Position numbers and translations under genes: made by a program
Source: Microcaldota archaeon
Lineage (GTDB): Archaea > Micrarchaeota > Micrarchaeia > Anstonellales > J096
Assembly (NCBI GenBank): GCA_015523325.1
Contig: WAKO01000022.1
Coordinates: 1-37,268, forward strand
Direction: 5' to 3'
DNA length: 37,268 nt
The notes under the pieces: model-generated
What the model was told of the DNA's origin: nothing
The model's database searches: none
The model's input: the letters and a program-made list of their open reading frames with translations, nothing else
In this document: in pieces, positions 8,264 to 17,455 of the stretch
Layout of the letters: each line of letters begins with the position of its first letter
Position numbering within the stretch: position 1 is the stretch's first letter

Positions 8264-8328
8264 ATCAGTAGTTTAATGATATTTTTATTAAAAAGTTTAC
8301 TTGAATTTGTTTTAGATAGGGGGATTTT
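8264..8328. promoter_or_regulatory. Divergent promoter region
   Basis: This 65-bp gap separates the minus-strand pilus operon from the plus-strand DUF429 gene. It holds an AT-rich TTTTTATTAAAAAG segment about 25 nt from the pilus ATPase ATG and a G-rich AGGGGGATT ribosome-binding site before 8329. Both transcripts must start here. Confidence 0.5.
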
Positions 8329-8946
8329 ATGAGGTTGGATAGCCTTTTAGCTATTGATCTTGCAGGAACTCCAAAAAATAGGAGTGGTTTAGCTTATTTT
8401 AAGGGAAGAAATATAATAACGGTTTCTCTTTATTCTGATGAGGAAATCTTGGATGTTGCTTTATCTGAAAGGTTTAAAGTTATTGGTATTGATGCTCCTC
8501 TTTCCCTTCCTAAAGGCAGGGTTTCATTGGAAGAAAAAGGGCCCCATTTCAGAGAGTGTGATTTGCTTTTGAGAAAGAGAGGTTATCGCTTTTTCCCTCT
8601 AACTCTTGGAGGAATGAGGAAGCTCACTGATAGAGGAATTTCTCTAAAAAACATATTGGAAAAAGAAGGAAAGACAGTTTATGAAATATTTCCCGGAGCT
8701 TCTTTGGATGCTTTAGGGATTAAAAGAAAATCTTCAGAAGAGGTTAAGAGTTTTGTCAAAGAGCTTTCTTTTAGGGAAAATATAACAAATTTGGATGAGA
8801 GTGATGCTGTAATAGGTTTGTTGACCCTCTATTTTTTGTTTAAAGGCCAATCAGAATTTTTGAAAGGAAGAGATGGTTCAATTTTGGTTATAAAACCCCA
8901 ACAAAAATTTAAAAATTCTAACACAAATAGAAAAACAAATAAATAA
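8329..8946 (+). CDS. DUF429 family protein (predicted nuclease fold)
   Basis: A 205-aa cytoplasmic protein of the DUF429 family, predicted to have an RNase H-like fold; its substrate is unknown. Motifs in order: LLAIDLAGTP at the N-terminus, GIDAPLSLP (about 52-60), the R-C-D stretch FRECDLLLRKRG followed by FPLTLGGMRKL, VYEIFPGASLDALG, and DESDAVIGLLT near the C-terminus. The acidic residues in these blocks are the likely metal ligands. The Asn/Lys-rich tail (last 15 residues) looks disordered. It is preceded by a good Shine-Dalgarno (AGGGGGAT) and is followed by the methylthiotransferase on the same strand. Confidence 0.8.
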   Translation: MRLDSLLAIDLAGTPKNRSGLAYFKGRNIITVSLYSDEEILDVALSERFKVIGIDAPLSLPKGRVSLEEKGPHFRECDLLLRKRGYRFFPLTLGGMRKLTDRGISLKNILEKEGKTVYEIFPGASLDALGIKRKSSEEVKSFVKELSFRENITNLDESDAVIGLLTLYFLFKGQSEFLKGRDGSILVIKPQQKFKNSNTNRKTNK

Positions 8947-9001
8947 ACCCTAAAATAATCTAGGAGTAAAGAAGATTAAAAAAGAAGCTTAATGTGAAAA
9001 A

Positions 9002-10273
9002 ATGAAAGTTCACATAAGGACTTATGGTTGCACTCTAAACCAAGCAGATTCAGATGCGATGGAGGCAAGGTTAAAGGCTAGTGGCATTGAGATTTCTGGA
9101 GAGGAGGAGGCAGATGTTATCGTGGTTAATACTTGTGCAGTAAAAGATGCTACCGAGAAAAAACAGCTCTTTTTTTTACAAAACATAGATAAACCTTTAG
9201 TTGTTGCGGGTTGTTTAACCTACAATAAAAACCTTATAAAGAAGATAGTTCCAAAAGCTTCCTTGGTTTCTACTGGAGCTATATCAAAGATAAATGAAGC
9301 TGTTCTTAATGCTAAGAAAGGAATTGTTAAGGATTACATATTTTTTGAAGAAAAAAAGAGGAGGGTCTTAGTAAGAAATGGTATTGCAAGAATAGCTCTT
9401 CAGGATGGATGCACAGAGTTTTGCACTTTTTGTGCAACAAAACTAGCAAGACCAAAACTTATTAGCGAATCTCCTAGGAGAGTTTATGAGATGATTAAGG
9501 AGGCTATTGAGAAAGGGGCCTTTGAGATACAGCTTGCAGGAATGGATACAGGGGCTTATGGATTGGACATAAAAACAAATCTTTATGAGCTAATGAAAGG
9601 TATAGAGAGAAATTTTAATGATTATTATGGTAGAATGAGAGTAGGTATGCTTAATATGGTTCATATAAATAGGATAGGTTACAAGCTTTTGGAAGCTTTT
9701 GAGGGGAAAATATTTTACAAGTTTTTCCACCTTCCTGTTCAATCTGGAAGTCAGAGAATCCTTGATTTGATGAAGAGAAGGCATTCAATTGAAGATTTTT
9801 ACAAAGCCGTTGAATTTATAAGGAGAAAATATCCTCATTCAGTTATTTCCACAGATATAATAGTTGGTTTTCCAACTGAAGAGGAGGAGGATTTTGAAAA
9901 AACAATAAAGCTTTTAGAAGATCTGGAGATAGATGTTGTTAATCTCTCAAAGTTTTCTCCCCGCCCCTTCACAAAGGCTTCAAAAATGCCTCAACTAGAT
10001 CCTCAAATAATTAAGAGAAGAAGCAAAGAATTAAGCGAGATTATAAAAGAAATAGGGTATAGAGTTAACAAGAGATATGTTGGAAAAGTGTTTGATGTTT
10101 TGGTTACTGAAGAAGCAGAGAATTTGTTAAATGGAAGGAAAGTAACAAAAGGAAGGACAAACTTCTATAAGCAAGTTGTTTTGGATAGAAGAGTAGAGCT
10201 AGGAAAATGGGTTAAAGTAAAAGTTGTAGACAACACTTCCACAAGCCTTTTGGCAGAAGTAATAGAGAACTAG
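9002..10273 (+). CDS. tRNA t6A methylthiotransferase (CDKAL1/MtaB-like)
   Basis: Radical SAM enzyme expected to convert t6A37 to ms2t6A in ANN-decoding tRNAs. At 423 aa it shows all three domains: an N-terminal UPF0004 domain with cluster-binding Cys10, Cys45 and Cys71; a radical SAM core with CTEFCTFC (Cys137, 141, 144); and a C-terminal TRAM-like RNA-binding domain (about 355-423). The archaeal/eukaryotic CDKAL1-like clade is suggested by RTYGCTLNQADSD and LPVQSGSQRILDLMKRRH. It begins at ATG after TGTGAAAAA. It may be co-transcribed with the upstream DUF429 gene (55-nt gap). The family is certain; the exact tRNA target is inferred. Confidence 0.93.
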   Translation: MKVHIRTYGCTLNQADSDAMEARLKASGIEISGEEEADVIVVNTCAVKDATEKKQLFFLQNIDKPLVVAGCLTYNKNLIKKIVPKASLVSTGAISKINEAVLNAKKGIVKDYIFFEEKKRRVLVRNGIARIALQDGCTEFCTFCATKLARPKLISESPRRVYEMIKEAIEKGAFEIQLAGMDTGAYGLDIKTNLYELMKGIERNFNDYYGRMRVGMLNMVHINRIGYKLLEAFEGKIFYKFFHLPVQSGSQRILDLMKRRHSIEDFYKAVEFIRRKYPHSVISTDIIVGFPTEEEEDFEKTIKLLEDLEIDVVNLSKFSPRPFTKASKMPQLDPQIIKRRSKELSEIIKEIGYRVNKRYVGKVFDVLVTEEAENLLNGRKVTKGRTNFYKQVVLDRRVELGKWVKVKVVDNTSTSLLAEVIEN

Positions 10274-10357
10274 CTAGCAATTTGTGTTGGAATTTATGCG
10301 TTAGATCCAATTTGTTGCTCCAATTTAGTGTTTATTTACTCTTAATAAGGGGAAAAA

Positions 10358-11269
10358 ATGGATTATGTGGAAAAAGTTCTGTCATTTCTCTTCTCCGCTA
10401 GCTATGAATTTCCAGAGATTTCTATAGTAGAGGCTAAAAAGTTGTTTTTATCAATTCTTTCCGAGGGAGATTTAAATTTAAAAGAGCTTGGAGAGCTTGA
10501 GCTCTCTTCTTTGAAGGTTTCCCTAATTATTTCTTCTCTCTCAAAAAACGAATTCTTGAGAAATAAGTTTGCTGTTGTGCTATCAAAATTTCTTCATAAG
10601 AAGATAATAGATTTGGAAGGAAAAGAATTAGAGAGGCTTGCAAATAAATTAGGGATAGAAGTGGAAAGCCTATGGATGGAGGTTTCCCATTATTTAGAAT
10701 ACTCCCCAAACAGTATTGACTATAGCTTATTTTACAAGGACGTTTTTCAAGGAAAGGTTAGAGTTAGTGAACATGAGCTTAAGAGGATAATTCAGGAGTT
10801 TATTTACAAAAAACTAAGGAGCTTTATGAAAAGCTTTAATCCTTCTGTTTTGGATGCTCAAACATTGAATAAGATTAAAGAAGCTGTAAGTTTTTTAGAA
10901 AATGAGATTCCTAAGTTCTCAAAATCAGTTGAGATAAAGAAGGTTTCTTCTCATCCTCCTTGTATAAATAAAATAATGAAACGCTTAAAAAAACATGAAA
11001 ATCTTTCCCATTATGAGAGATGGGTTTTAGCAATTTATTTGATAAATTTAGGAGTTCCTATTCCCCAAATAAATGAGCTTTATAAAAATCTTCCAGATTA
11101 TAAAGAAAAGATAACTCTCTACCAATTAAATCATATAAAGGAGAAAGGCTATTCAATGCCATCTTGCAGTAAGATGAGAACTTATGGGGTTTGTGTTGGT
11201 TGTGATACTAAAAACCCTATGGAGTGGGTTTATGGAAGTAAAAGAATGGATAAAAAGAAGAATAAGTGA
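10358..11269 (+). CDS. priL: DNA primase large subunit PriL
   Basis: Non-catalytic large subunit of archaeal primase, which with PriS makes RNA/DNA primers for replication. At 303 aa it has a helical N-terminal region and a C-terminal 4Fe-4S domain whose four ligands are visible: Cys202 (PPCINKIM), Cys270 (MPSCSKM), Cys279 and Cys282 (GVCVGC). The block LSHYERWVLAIYLINLGV between the first and second ligand is typical of the family. The start follows AAGGGGAAAAA. The 3' end overlaps the primase small-subunit gene by 38 nt in another frame, so the two are translationally linked. Confidence 0.93.
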   Translation: MDYVEKVLSFLFSASYEFPEISIVEAKKLFLSILSEGDLNLKELGELELSSLKVSLIISSLSKNEFLRNKFAVVLSKFLHKKIIDLEGKELERLANKLGIEVESLWMEVSHYLEYSPNSIDYSLFYKDVFQGKVRVSEHELKRIIQEFIYKKLRSFMKSFNPSVLDAQTLNKIKEAVSFLENEIPKFSKSVEIKKVSSHPPCINKIMKRLKKHENLSHYERWVLAIYLINLGVPIPQINELYKNLPDYKEKITLYQLNHIKEKGYSMPSCSKMRTYGVCVGCDTKNPMEWVYGSKRMDKKKNK

Positions 11270-12263
11270 ATACTACTCCACTTTTAGGTTTCCTACTACC
11301 AACTTATCTAAAAGAGAGTTTGGAATAGGGGATTTTGGAAAGAAAATAGAGAGAAGACACTTTTGCTTTAATGGAGAAGATGAGTTAAAGGGATTTTTAA
11401 TAAAAGAGGCCCCTCTTTACTTAAGCTATTCCTCTTCTTTTTATAATTTTCCTTGTAGAACTCCTATGGAGGCAAAAGAGAGGGTTGGAACAGAGTTAAT
11501 ATTTGATATTGATAGTGAAGATTCCTCAAAAGAGAGCTTAATGAAAGCAAAGGATGAAACTCTTAAACTAATTGATATTCTTAGAGAGGATTTTGGGGTT
11601 AAACATTACACCTTAAACTTTTCTGGAAATAGAGGATTTCATCTCCATATTCATGAGAAGAGGTTTTTCAACTTATCCCAAGAGGCAAGGAAAAAACTTG
11701 TTGAATACCTCTTAGGAGAGCTAGATCATTCAAAGTTTTTTTCTTCAACAGAACACAAGATAATTGGTCCAAAGCTTGGAGATAGGGGCTATAAAGGAAG
11801 GTTTGCAAAAAAGCTTTATGAAATTGTTGAAGAGGGAAGAAAGTTCAAAGCCCATAAAGATAAATGGAGGAAGGCATTGATGGATGGAAATTATTCTGTT
11901 TTGCCTTTTTCTTTTAGTGAGCTAATTAGAAAAACTGAGTTTTTAAAGGATTTAATAATGGTTAGGGTTGATGTGGATGGTGCTGTTACCTATGATTTAT
12001 CAAAGCTTATTAGAGTTCCTAACTCAATACATGGCTCAACAGGGTTTGTTGCAAAGATAATAAGGGAGGGGGAAATTGAAGAGTTTAATCCCTATGAACA
12101 AGCTCTTCCTTTTGGAGAGGACGAAAAAGTTTTGGTTAAGTTTCTTAAGTCTGTTAGGTTAATAGGAGAGAATGAAGTTAAAGTTAAGGGGACAAAAGAA
12201 AGAATAGAAAAATCACTTGCTTTTATTTTAAGCTTAAGAGGATTTTGCATCCCTATTGAATAG
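11232..12263 (+). CDS. priS: DNA primase small (catalytic) subunit PriS
   Basis: Catalytic primase subunit, 343 aa from the chosen ATG. A longer in-frame opening from 11184 exists, but the residues before MEVKEWIKRR look non-native and GGAGTGG sits just before this ATG. Motifs: the metal-binding ELIFDIDSED (DxD), the nucleotide-binding SGNRGFHLHI, and the conserved RVPNSIHGSTGF near the end; DVDGAVTYD carries further acidic residues. A Cys/His quartet like the primase zinc stem is only partly visible. It overlaps PriL by 38 nt, giving an operon with fixed stoichiometry. Confidence 0.93.
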   Translation: MEVKEWIKRRISEYYSTFRFPTTNLSKREFGIGDFGKKIERRHFCFNGEDELKGFLIKEAPLYLSYSSSFYNFPCRTPMEAKERVGTELIFDIDSEDSSKESLMKAKDETLKLIDILREDFGVKHYTLNFSGNRGFHLHIHEKRFFNLSQEARKKLVEYLLGELDHSKFFSSTEHKIIGPKLGDRGYKGRFAKKLYEIVEEGRKFKAHKDKWRKALMDGNYSVLPFSFSELIRKTEFLKDLIMVRVDVDGAVTYDLSKLIRVPNSIHGSTGFVAKIIREGEIEEFNPYEQALPFGEDEKVLVKFLKSVRLIGENEVKVKGTKERIEKSLAFILSLRGFCIPIE

Positions 12264-12397
12264 TATGGGAACAAAAACTTTAGTAATAGTAGGCTAGAAA
12301 AAGGGAAAAATTTAAATAAAAACTACCACTTAAATATAAATTAACACGGCTTTTAATAAAAATCTAAAGATCATATATAACAAATAAAGTTGAAAAA

Positions 12398-13771
12398 ATG
12401 GTTGGATTAGCAAATAATAAGGAAGGAATTGGTTTTATTGTTGAAAGAGTAAAGCGATATTTGGAAGAATTAAATGTGGTTGAGCTTAAAAACCTTCTTA
12501 ACTCTCTTTCTTTAGAGGAGATTGAAGAAGTACTTGCAGCTTTACCTCCAGATGAAAGAGGATTGGTCTTTAGAATATTGCCAAAGGATAAAGCAGAGAA
12601 ATTATTTACTAGGCTTAGCGAATATGCTCAGAATAATATAATAAGTAAGATGAGAAACATAGCAAAGATATTTGAGGATCTGCCTCTTTCTCAAGTTGCT
12701 GATATAATAGATGAGTTACCCCCTTCCTTAGCGGTTTCTTTGCTAAAAGGAATTCCAAAGGAAGAGAGAAAAAGCGTAATAAAAATTCTTGGCTATGAGG
12801 AAGGGACGGCAGGAAGGTTAATTACTCCTTATTTCATTAAGGTTAATATAAACGATACTGTGGGAAAAGCTTTGAGAAAGGTTAGAGAAAATGCAAGTGA
12901 AATTGACAATCTCTCTTATCTTTATGTGGTTAATGAAGAAGGAAAGTTTATTGGAGTTGTTGAGCTAAAGGATTTGCTTACAAACAGCCCAAAAAGGAGA
13001 ATAAAGAATTTAGTTAAGCCCTTCCCTTATGTTTTTGCAAAAGAAGATCAAGAAGTAGCAGTAAGAAAGATGCTTGAAGAGGATGTAATTGAGCTTCCAG
13101 TAGTGGATTCTGAAATGAAATTAATAGGAGTAATTCCTTCTGATGAGTTGCTTGAAGTTGCAGAAGAGGAGGCTAGCGAGGATATAGAGATGCTTGGAGG
13201 AATTTCAAGAAGTGAAGAATATAGTTATTTTTATAGTGATCTTAAGGAGAGGCTTGTTTCAAGGCTTCCATGGTTGGTGGTTCTTCTTTTGGCTGCTCTC
13301 TCCTCTGCAACAATAATCTCAATTTATAAAGAAAGCCTTGAAAGAGCCATAATATTGGCAGCTTTTATTCCCATGATTTTGGGGACTGGAGGAAACACAG
13401 CTTCTCAAGTTGTTGCTTTGGTTGTTAGGGGTTTAGCAACAGGAGAGGTGACGAAGGAAAACGCAATTACAATCCTTAAGGAGGAGTTGAAAACTATTTT
13501 TTCTCTAGCCGTCCTTTTAGGAACCCTTGGGTTCTTTATCTCTTTTTTTGAGTCCAACTTGGCAATAATAAGCTTAATTGTTTCTCTCTCAATCTTCTCT
13601 GTAGTTATTGCTGCAAACTTAGTAGCTTTTATATTCCCATTTATTTTGAAGAGGATTGGAATAGATCCCGCTGTTGCTTCAGGCCCTCTAGTTACAACCA
13701 TAATAGATAGTTTAGGCTTACTCATTTTCTTTAATGTAGCAAACCTAGTTTTAACTTACTTTAATTTCTGA
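12398..13771 (+). CDS. mgtE: MgtE-family Mg2+ transporter
   Basis: Membrane magnesium channel/transporter, 457 aa. Order of domains: cytosolic MgtE_N helical domain (about 10-130, with LPPDERGLVFRIL and GYEEGTAGRLITPYF), two CBS domains (about 138-255) that sense Mg2+ in the family, a connecting helix, and five membrane helices (about 288-457). The pore signature FIPMILGTGGNTASQ is intact, as is the SGPLVTTIIDSLG block. The start at ATG follows GTTGAAAAA. An AT-rich AAATATAAAT box lies about 60 nt upstream. The last 16 nt overlap the convergent acyl-CoA synthetase gene. Confidence 0.95.
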   Translation: MVGLANNKEGIGFIVERVKRYLEELNVVELKNLLNSLSLEEIEEVLAALPPDERGLVFRILPKDKAEKLFTRLSEYAQNNIISKMRNIAKIFEDLPLSQVADIIDELPPSLAVSLLKGIPKEERKSVIKILGYEEGTAGRLITPYFIKVNINDTVGKALRKVRENASEIDNLSYLYVVNEEGKFIGVVELKDLLTNSPKRRIKNLVKPFPYVFAKEDQEVAVRKMLEEDVIELPVVDSEMKLIGVIPSDELLEVAEEEASEDIEMLGGISRSEEYSYFYSDLKERLVSRLPWLVVLLLAALSSATIISIYKESLERAIILAAFIPMILGTGGNTASQVVALVVRGLATGEVTKENAITILKEELKTIFSLAVLLGTLGFFISFFESNLAIISLIVSLSIFSVVIAANLVAFIFPFILKRIGIDPAVASGPLVTTIIDSLGLLIFFNVANLVLTYFNF

Positions 13772-15144
13772 GTTTGTTTTTTTGAATGAAAATAGTAGAA
13801 AGAGCTTAATGCTTTTACAGCTTCTTTAGGAGTTTGAAAGCAAGCAACTCCTGAAGAGGTTAGAAGTTCTCTAAATTGTGAGGCATTCCCTCCTCCAGGC
13901 ACAACAACAAATAATGGTTTTTTCTTTTTAGAATAATAAACTAGAGGGGAAATCAAATCATCCCCAATGTAGGGGCTTTGGAACAATATGTTTAGGATTA
14001 TTGCATTAACATTTCCATCATTCATAAAAACTTCAATGGCTTTTACATACCTCTCCTTCTCAGCATCAGCTATAATATCTAGAGGGTTTGTAGGGGTTGC
14101 ATAATCAGGGAGGAATTTTGATAATTTGGAGAGGGAGCTTTTTTCTAGTTTTGCAACTTCCATCTCTGCTTTTTCTACTTCATCACTACATAAAACTCCC
14201 AAGCCTCCTCCATTAGTTATTATTCCTATTCCCTTCCCTCTCATCTCCCATTCTCTATTTGAAAATGCTTTTATTAGATAAAACATCTCTTCTACTCCTT
14301 CTACTTCAATAACCCCTGTTTTTTTGAAAACTGCTTTGTATGCCAAATAATTTCCTGCAATAGCCCCAGTGTGGGTTTTTGCAGCTTCTTTTGCTTTCCC
14401 AAATTTCCCAGCTTTTAGTGCAATTATTGGTTTTTTGGAGTTTCTTAGTGCTTCAATAAATCTCTCTCCTTCTTTTACTCCTTCAATATATAGAATTATA
14501 ACCTCACTTTCTTTATCTCTATTCAAATATTCAATAAAGTCACTTTCATTAAATCCATAAGCATTTCCATAAGAAATAAACTTGTTTATTCCAATCCCTT
14601 CCTCAAAAGCTTTGCTTAACAAAACTACTCCAATTCCTCCACTTTGGCTTATAATAGAAACCTTCCCAAAATGGGGTCTGTGAAGCTTATGAGGAGGGAA
14701 GAATACGCAATCAAGCCTGTTCTTATTATTTATAACTCCTATACAATTAGGCCCAATAACATTTAATCTCTCTTTTTTTATGAGTTTTTTCAGCTTTGTT
14801 GCGAGATTTTTATTTCCGCTCTCTTCAAATCCTCCAGCTATAACTACAAAGTTTTTTATTCCTAAACTACTTCCCTCTTCAACAACTTTAACAGCGTTTT
14901 TTGCAGGAATTGCTATTATTGCAAGATCTATTTTTTTGTTTTTTAGTTCTCTTAAGTTTTTGTAGCATTTTCTCCCTTCTATTTCTTTATATTTTGGATT
15001 TACAGGAAAAACCTCTCCTAAAAAGCCATTACTTGTGAGAGTTCTATAAATTATTGATCCAACTTTATTGGGATTTTTGCTAACCCCCACAATAGCTACC
15101 CTTTTTGGGTTTAGTAGTTTTTCTATCCTCCTATAACTCTTCAT
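13756..15144 (-). CDS. ADP-forming acyl-CoA synthetase, alpha subunit
   Basis: Alpha (CoA-ligase) subunit of an ADP-forming acetyl/acyl-CoA synthetase, the archaeal enzyme that makes ATP from acyl-CoA in fermentation. At 462 aa it has an N-terminal CoA-binding Rossmann domain (VGVSKNPNKVGS, FPVNPKY), a ligase domain with VIGPNCIGV and SQSGGIG, the conserved phospho-His region KTHTGAIAGN (His near 257), and a C-terminal domain with ITNGGGLGVL and ATPTNPLDI. No ATP-grasp beta subunit is next to it, so the partner must be encoded elsewhere. An AT-rich box before the ATG and no Shine-Dalgarno suggest leaderless translation. Confidence 0.9.
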   Translation of the reverse strand: MKSYRRIEKLLNPKRVAIVGVSKNPNKVGSIIYRTLTSNGFLGEVFPVNPKYKEIEGRKCYKNLRELKNKKIDLAIIAIPAKNAVKVVEEGSSLGIKNFVVIAGGFEESGNKNLATKLKKLIKKERLNVIGPNCIGVINNKNRLDCVFFPPHKLHRPHFGKVSIISQSGGIGVVLLSKAFEEGIGINKFISYGNAYGFNESDFIEYLNRDKESEVIILYIEGVKEGERFIEALRNSKKPIIALKAGKFGKAKEAAKTHTGAIAGNYLAYKAVFKKTGVIEVEGVEEMFYLIKAFSNREWEMRGKGIGIITNGGGLGVLCSDEVEKAEMEVAKLEKSSLSKLSKFLPDYATPTNPLDIIADAEKERYVKAIEVFMNDGNVNAIILNILFQSPYIGDDLISPLVYYSKKKKPLFVVVPGGGNASQFRELLTSSGVACFQTPKEAVKALSSFYYFHSKKQTQKLK

Positions 15145-15215
15145 CTATTCAGATTCTAATTTAAGATTTTAAAATTTAGTAGGTTATGTAGGATTAAGTG
15201 GGTTGGAGGTTTTGT

Positions 15216-16010
15216 TTAAACCCCAACCACAAGCCTTAATGCACTTCTCAACCCTGGACTTAATCCAGCTGTTATTGCTATTGCATAGAGGAATTTTTTG
15301 TCAAACTCATTCATTTTCTCTTTTTCAACAAAGTAGGCAAAAATAAATGCAACTATAGCTTTGGTCAGGAAGAAGGCAAAATAGCCGAAGTTCTCTCCTA
15401 TAAAAGATGCTAAAACATGTTGTTCTCCATAACCAAAGAACTCTATTGCTATGAATGTTGATGCTCCATCTATGGAATGGGCTAGGGTTAGTAGTGCTGG
15501 TAGGTATTTTTTGAAGTATAGGAATGTAGCCCCAAATACCAAAGCACTTAAAAAGGCTATTCCTATTAACGCCGTTAGGTTTTGAAAGTGAGGAACTAAT
15601 ATTATTAAGTGAAGTACTGTTAAGAAGCTCCCAATAGCTAGTGTCAGATTTTTTATTTTAAACTTGTATTCAATAGCTAAGCTTATTAGAAATAGGGAAG
15701 CAGTAAATATGTAGATAAAAGGACTTATGTTAAAGAAGTTATATTCATATAAGCTGTTTATTAACTCTCCAAAAAATATTTTGTCTGTAGCGTCTGTAAC
15801 TACTCTTTTACTAGCTCCAAAAGCTATAAAGCTAGTAAGCGATAAGAAAAAATAATTATCTAATTTTACGTTATGTTTTTTGAATGCTTTGTAAATAAAA
15901 TAAAGAATTATTAGAGCAATTCCTATGTAAACAGTTGTATTAACTACATTATAACCACTCCTCTCCACCATTGGAGCTATGAAGTATTCCTCTATAAAAC
16001 CATCTATCAT
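15216..16010 (-). CDS. DUF63 family membrane protein
   Basis: A 264-aa polytopic membrane protein with about seven or eight hydrophobic helices, matching the archaeal DUF63 family. Family hallmarks are LAHSIDGASTF, the glycine/histidine segment GYGEQHVLASFIG and the C-terminal TAGLSPGLRSALRL. The family is widespread in archaea, but its function is unknown to me; conserved polar residues inside helices suggest a transport or enzymatic role (inference). Neighbours on the same strand are the acyl-CoA synthetase subunit and an MFS transporter, with gaps of 71 and 91 nt. Confidence 0.85.
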   Translation of the reverse strand: MIDGFIEEYFIAPMVERSGYNVVNTTVYIGIALIILYFIYKAFKKHNVKLDNYFFLSLTSFIAFGASKRVVTDATDKIFFGELINSLYEYNFFNISPFIYIFTASLFLISLAIEYKFKIKNLTLAIGSFLTVLHLIILVPHFQNLTALIGIAFLSALVFGATFLYFKKYLPALLTLAHSIDGASTFIAIEFFGYGEQHVLASFIGENFGYFAFFLTKAIVAFIFAYFVEKEKMNEFDKKFLYAIAITAGLSPGLRSALRLVVGV

Positions 16011-16101
16011 TGAGACCCTCCTTTATTTGTAAGTTGTAGTGAAACTGCTAGGAAACTAAATATAAATGTTACGATGAAATTTACTTAAATCCCAATTTTT
16101 T

Positions 16102-17307
16102 CTATTTATGAAGTATTGTGTGGGTTCCTATTGTTTTATATATGAAGAGCAACCCAGCCAATAAATAAAGAAAATTTCCAACTCCTAAATAGCTTATTAG
16201 AAATCCTGAGCTAGATGTTAAAATTGCCTGTAAGATTTGAGAGGGAAGAGTTAGCAAAGCTATTTCTAAAGAAATATCTTTTTTATGATTAATTGATTCT
16301 TTATAAATTATGTCTTCACTAAATCTTAGTATTTTTCCAAAGCTTATTCCAAATAGTATGGAGGAAAGATAAACAAATCCTTTTGAATTTAGTGTTAGCA
16401 AAAATGAGGCCAATAAAAATGCTGCAAATGAGCTTAGGTTGAGTAAATGCGATACTCCTTTACTTATTAGACTTAATCTCTTTACTTTCTTCTCCTGAAG
16501 TATATCATCCACTTTCCTCCTAAACAAGAGCATTACTCCACTAATCAAATATATTATTCCCATGTTTATTCCTATTTCAATTAAGCTTAAACCTAAGTAC
16601 TCCCTGTAAATGAAGGCAAGGATAAAGTTTAGCATTAAGAACATTATCCCATATCCTATTCCTATTAAGAAGCTAGAAAGATAGAATTCTTCTTCTCTAA
16701 CCCTAAATAGCTCTTTTATCTCTTTCTTTATTTTATTTATCTTAAGCTCTCTTGTTCTCTCTCTTATTAGAGAGGAATCAAATAAATTAACTATTGAGAG
16801 AGCAAAAAAAATGAAGAAGGAATTTATTACTCCTATAAAACTGCTTAAAATTAATGAAGCTAAGTTTCCCAAACTTAACCCAATAAAGGATATGCTTATA
16901 ACTTTTTTTGCACTCTCCTTCCCTCTTTTTCCAAATTTGTAGGCAGCTGTTCTTAGGGTTGCCCAAATAGCTCCTCTTCCAACTCCATCAATTATTTTTC
17001 CCAAAGCAACTCCCAGTGTTGTTGGAAAAAACAAATAACTTAAGGATTTTGCAAAGTGGTTAAAGGAATAAACTAGGAGAGTGGGCTTAACTCCCTCTAC
17101 ATCGGCAATTATTGAGAATATTATTCTAGATAAACCAAACATAAGAGGGGAAAGAGCTAGTATTATTCCTATTTCCTCCACTTTAACTCCTATGCTTAAT
17201 AAAAATAGAGGAATTAGTATGTAAAGCCCTCCATCTATAAAAAATCCTGTTCCAACTATTCTTTCAAGGATGTGGAAATTGTTACTCCTCTTTTTTTTCC
17301 TTGACAC
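16102..17307 (-). CDS. Major facilitator superfamily transporter
   Basis: A 401-aa protein with about eleven or twelve hydrophobic helices, a basic cytosolic N-terminus (MSRKKKRSNN) and a central charged loop near residue 200 (IREREL-type, KKEIKELFRVREEE), as expected for an MFS fold with two six-helix halves. The GVGRGAIWATLRTAAYKFGKR region fits the loop 2-3/4 signature of MFS efflux-type carriers. The substrate cannot be predicted. The start is GTG with no Shine-Dalgarno; a TTTTTAAAAC box lies about 25-30 nt upstream, suggesting a leaderless message. It diverges from tRNA-Lys. Confidence 0.85.
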   Translation of the reverse strand: MSRKKKRSNNFHILERIVGTGFFIDGGLYILIPLFLLSIGVKVEEIGIILALSPLMFGLSRIIFSIIADVEGVKPTLLVYSFNHFAKSLSYLFFPTTLGVALGKIIDGVGRGAIWATLRTAAYKFGKRGKESAKKVISISFIGLSLGNLASLILSSFIGVINSFFIFFALSIVNLFDSSLIRERTRELKINKIKKEIKELFRVREEEFYLSSFLIGIGYGIMFLMLNFILAFIYREYLGLSLIEIGINMGIIYLISGVMLLFRRKVDDILQEKKVKRLSLISKGVSHLLNLSSFAAFLLASFLLTLNSKGFVYLSSILFGISFGKILRFSEDIIYKESINHKKDISLEIALLTLPSQILQAILTSSSGFLISYLGVGNFLYLLAGLLFIYKTIGTHTILHK

Positions 17308-17380
17308 AAGGAAAAAGGACTAAAAGGTTTTAAAAAGATTTAAAAAATCTAGTTATAAGGAATAACTTTGTGCAGTTTTT

Positions 17381-17455
17381 GGGCCCGTAGCTCAGCCTGG
17401 TTAGAGCGGCCGGCTTTTAACCGGTAGGTCGGGGGTTCAAATCCCTCCGGGCCCG
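17381..17455 (+). tRNA. tRNA-Lys (anticodon TTT)
   Basis: Acceptor GGGCCCG/CGGGCCC, D stem GCTC/GAGC, anticodon stem GCCGG/CCGGT (one G-T pair) with loop CTTTTAA, T stem GGGGG/CCCTC, discriminator G at 17455. A TTAAAAAATC box near 17340 is a plausible promoter. No promoter-like AT-rich stretch is seen between it and tRNA-Ala, so the two, with the GC-rich repeats between them, are probably one transcript. Confidence 0.95.

Noticed and set aside
11184..11231. Longer N-terminus for primase small subunit
   Set aside because: It reads as an out-of-frame translation of the PriL iron-sulfur region; ATG 11232 has a better ribosome-binding context and a primase-like N-terminus.
13405..13725. 106-aa minus-strand ORF opposite mgtE
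   Set aside because: It lies wholly within the conserved pore domain of MgtE on the other strand and has no start signals or recognisable motif.
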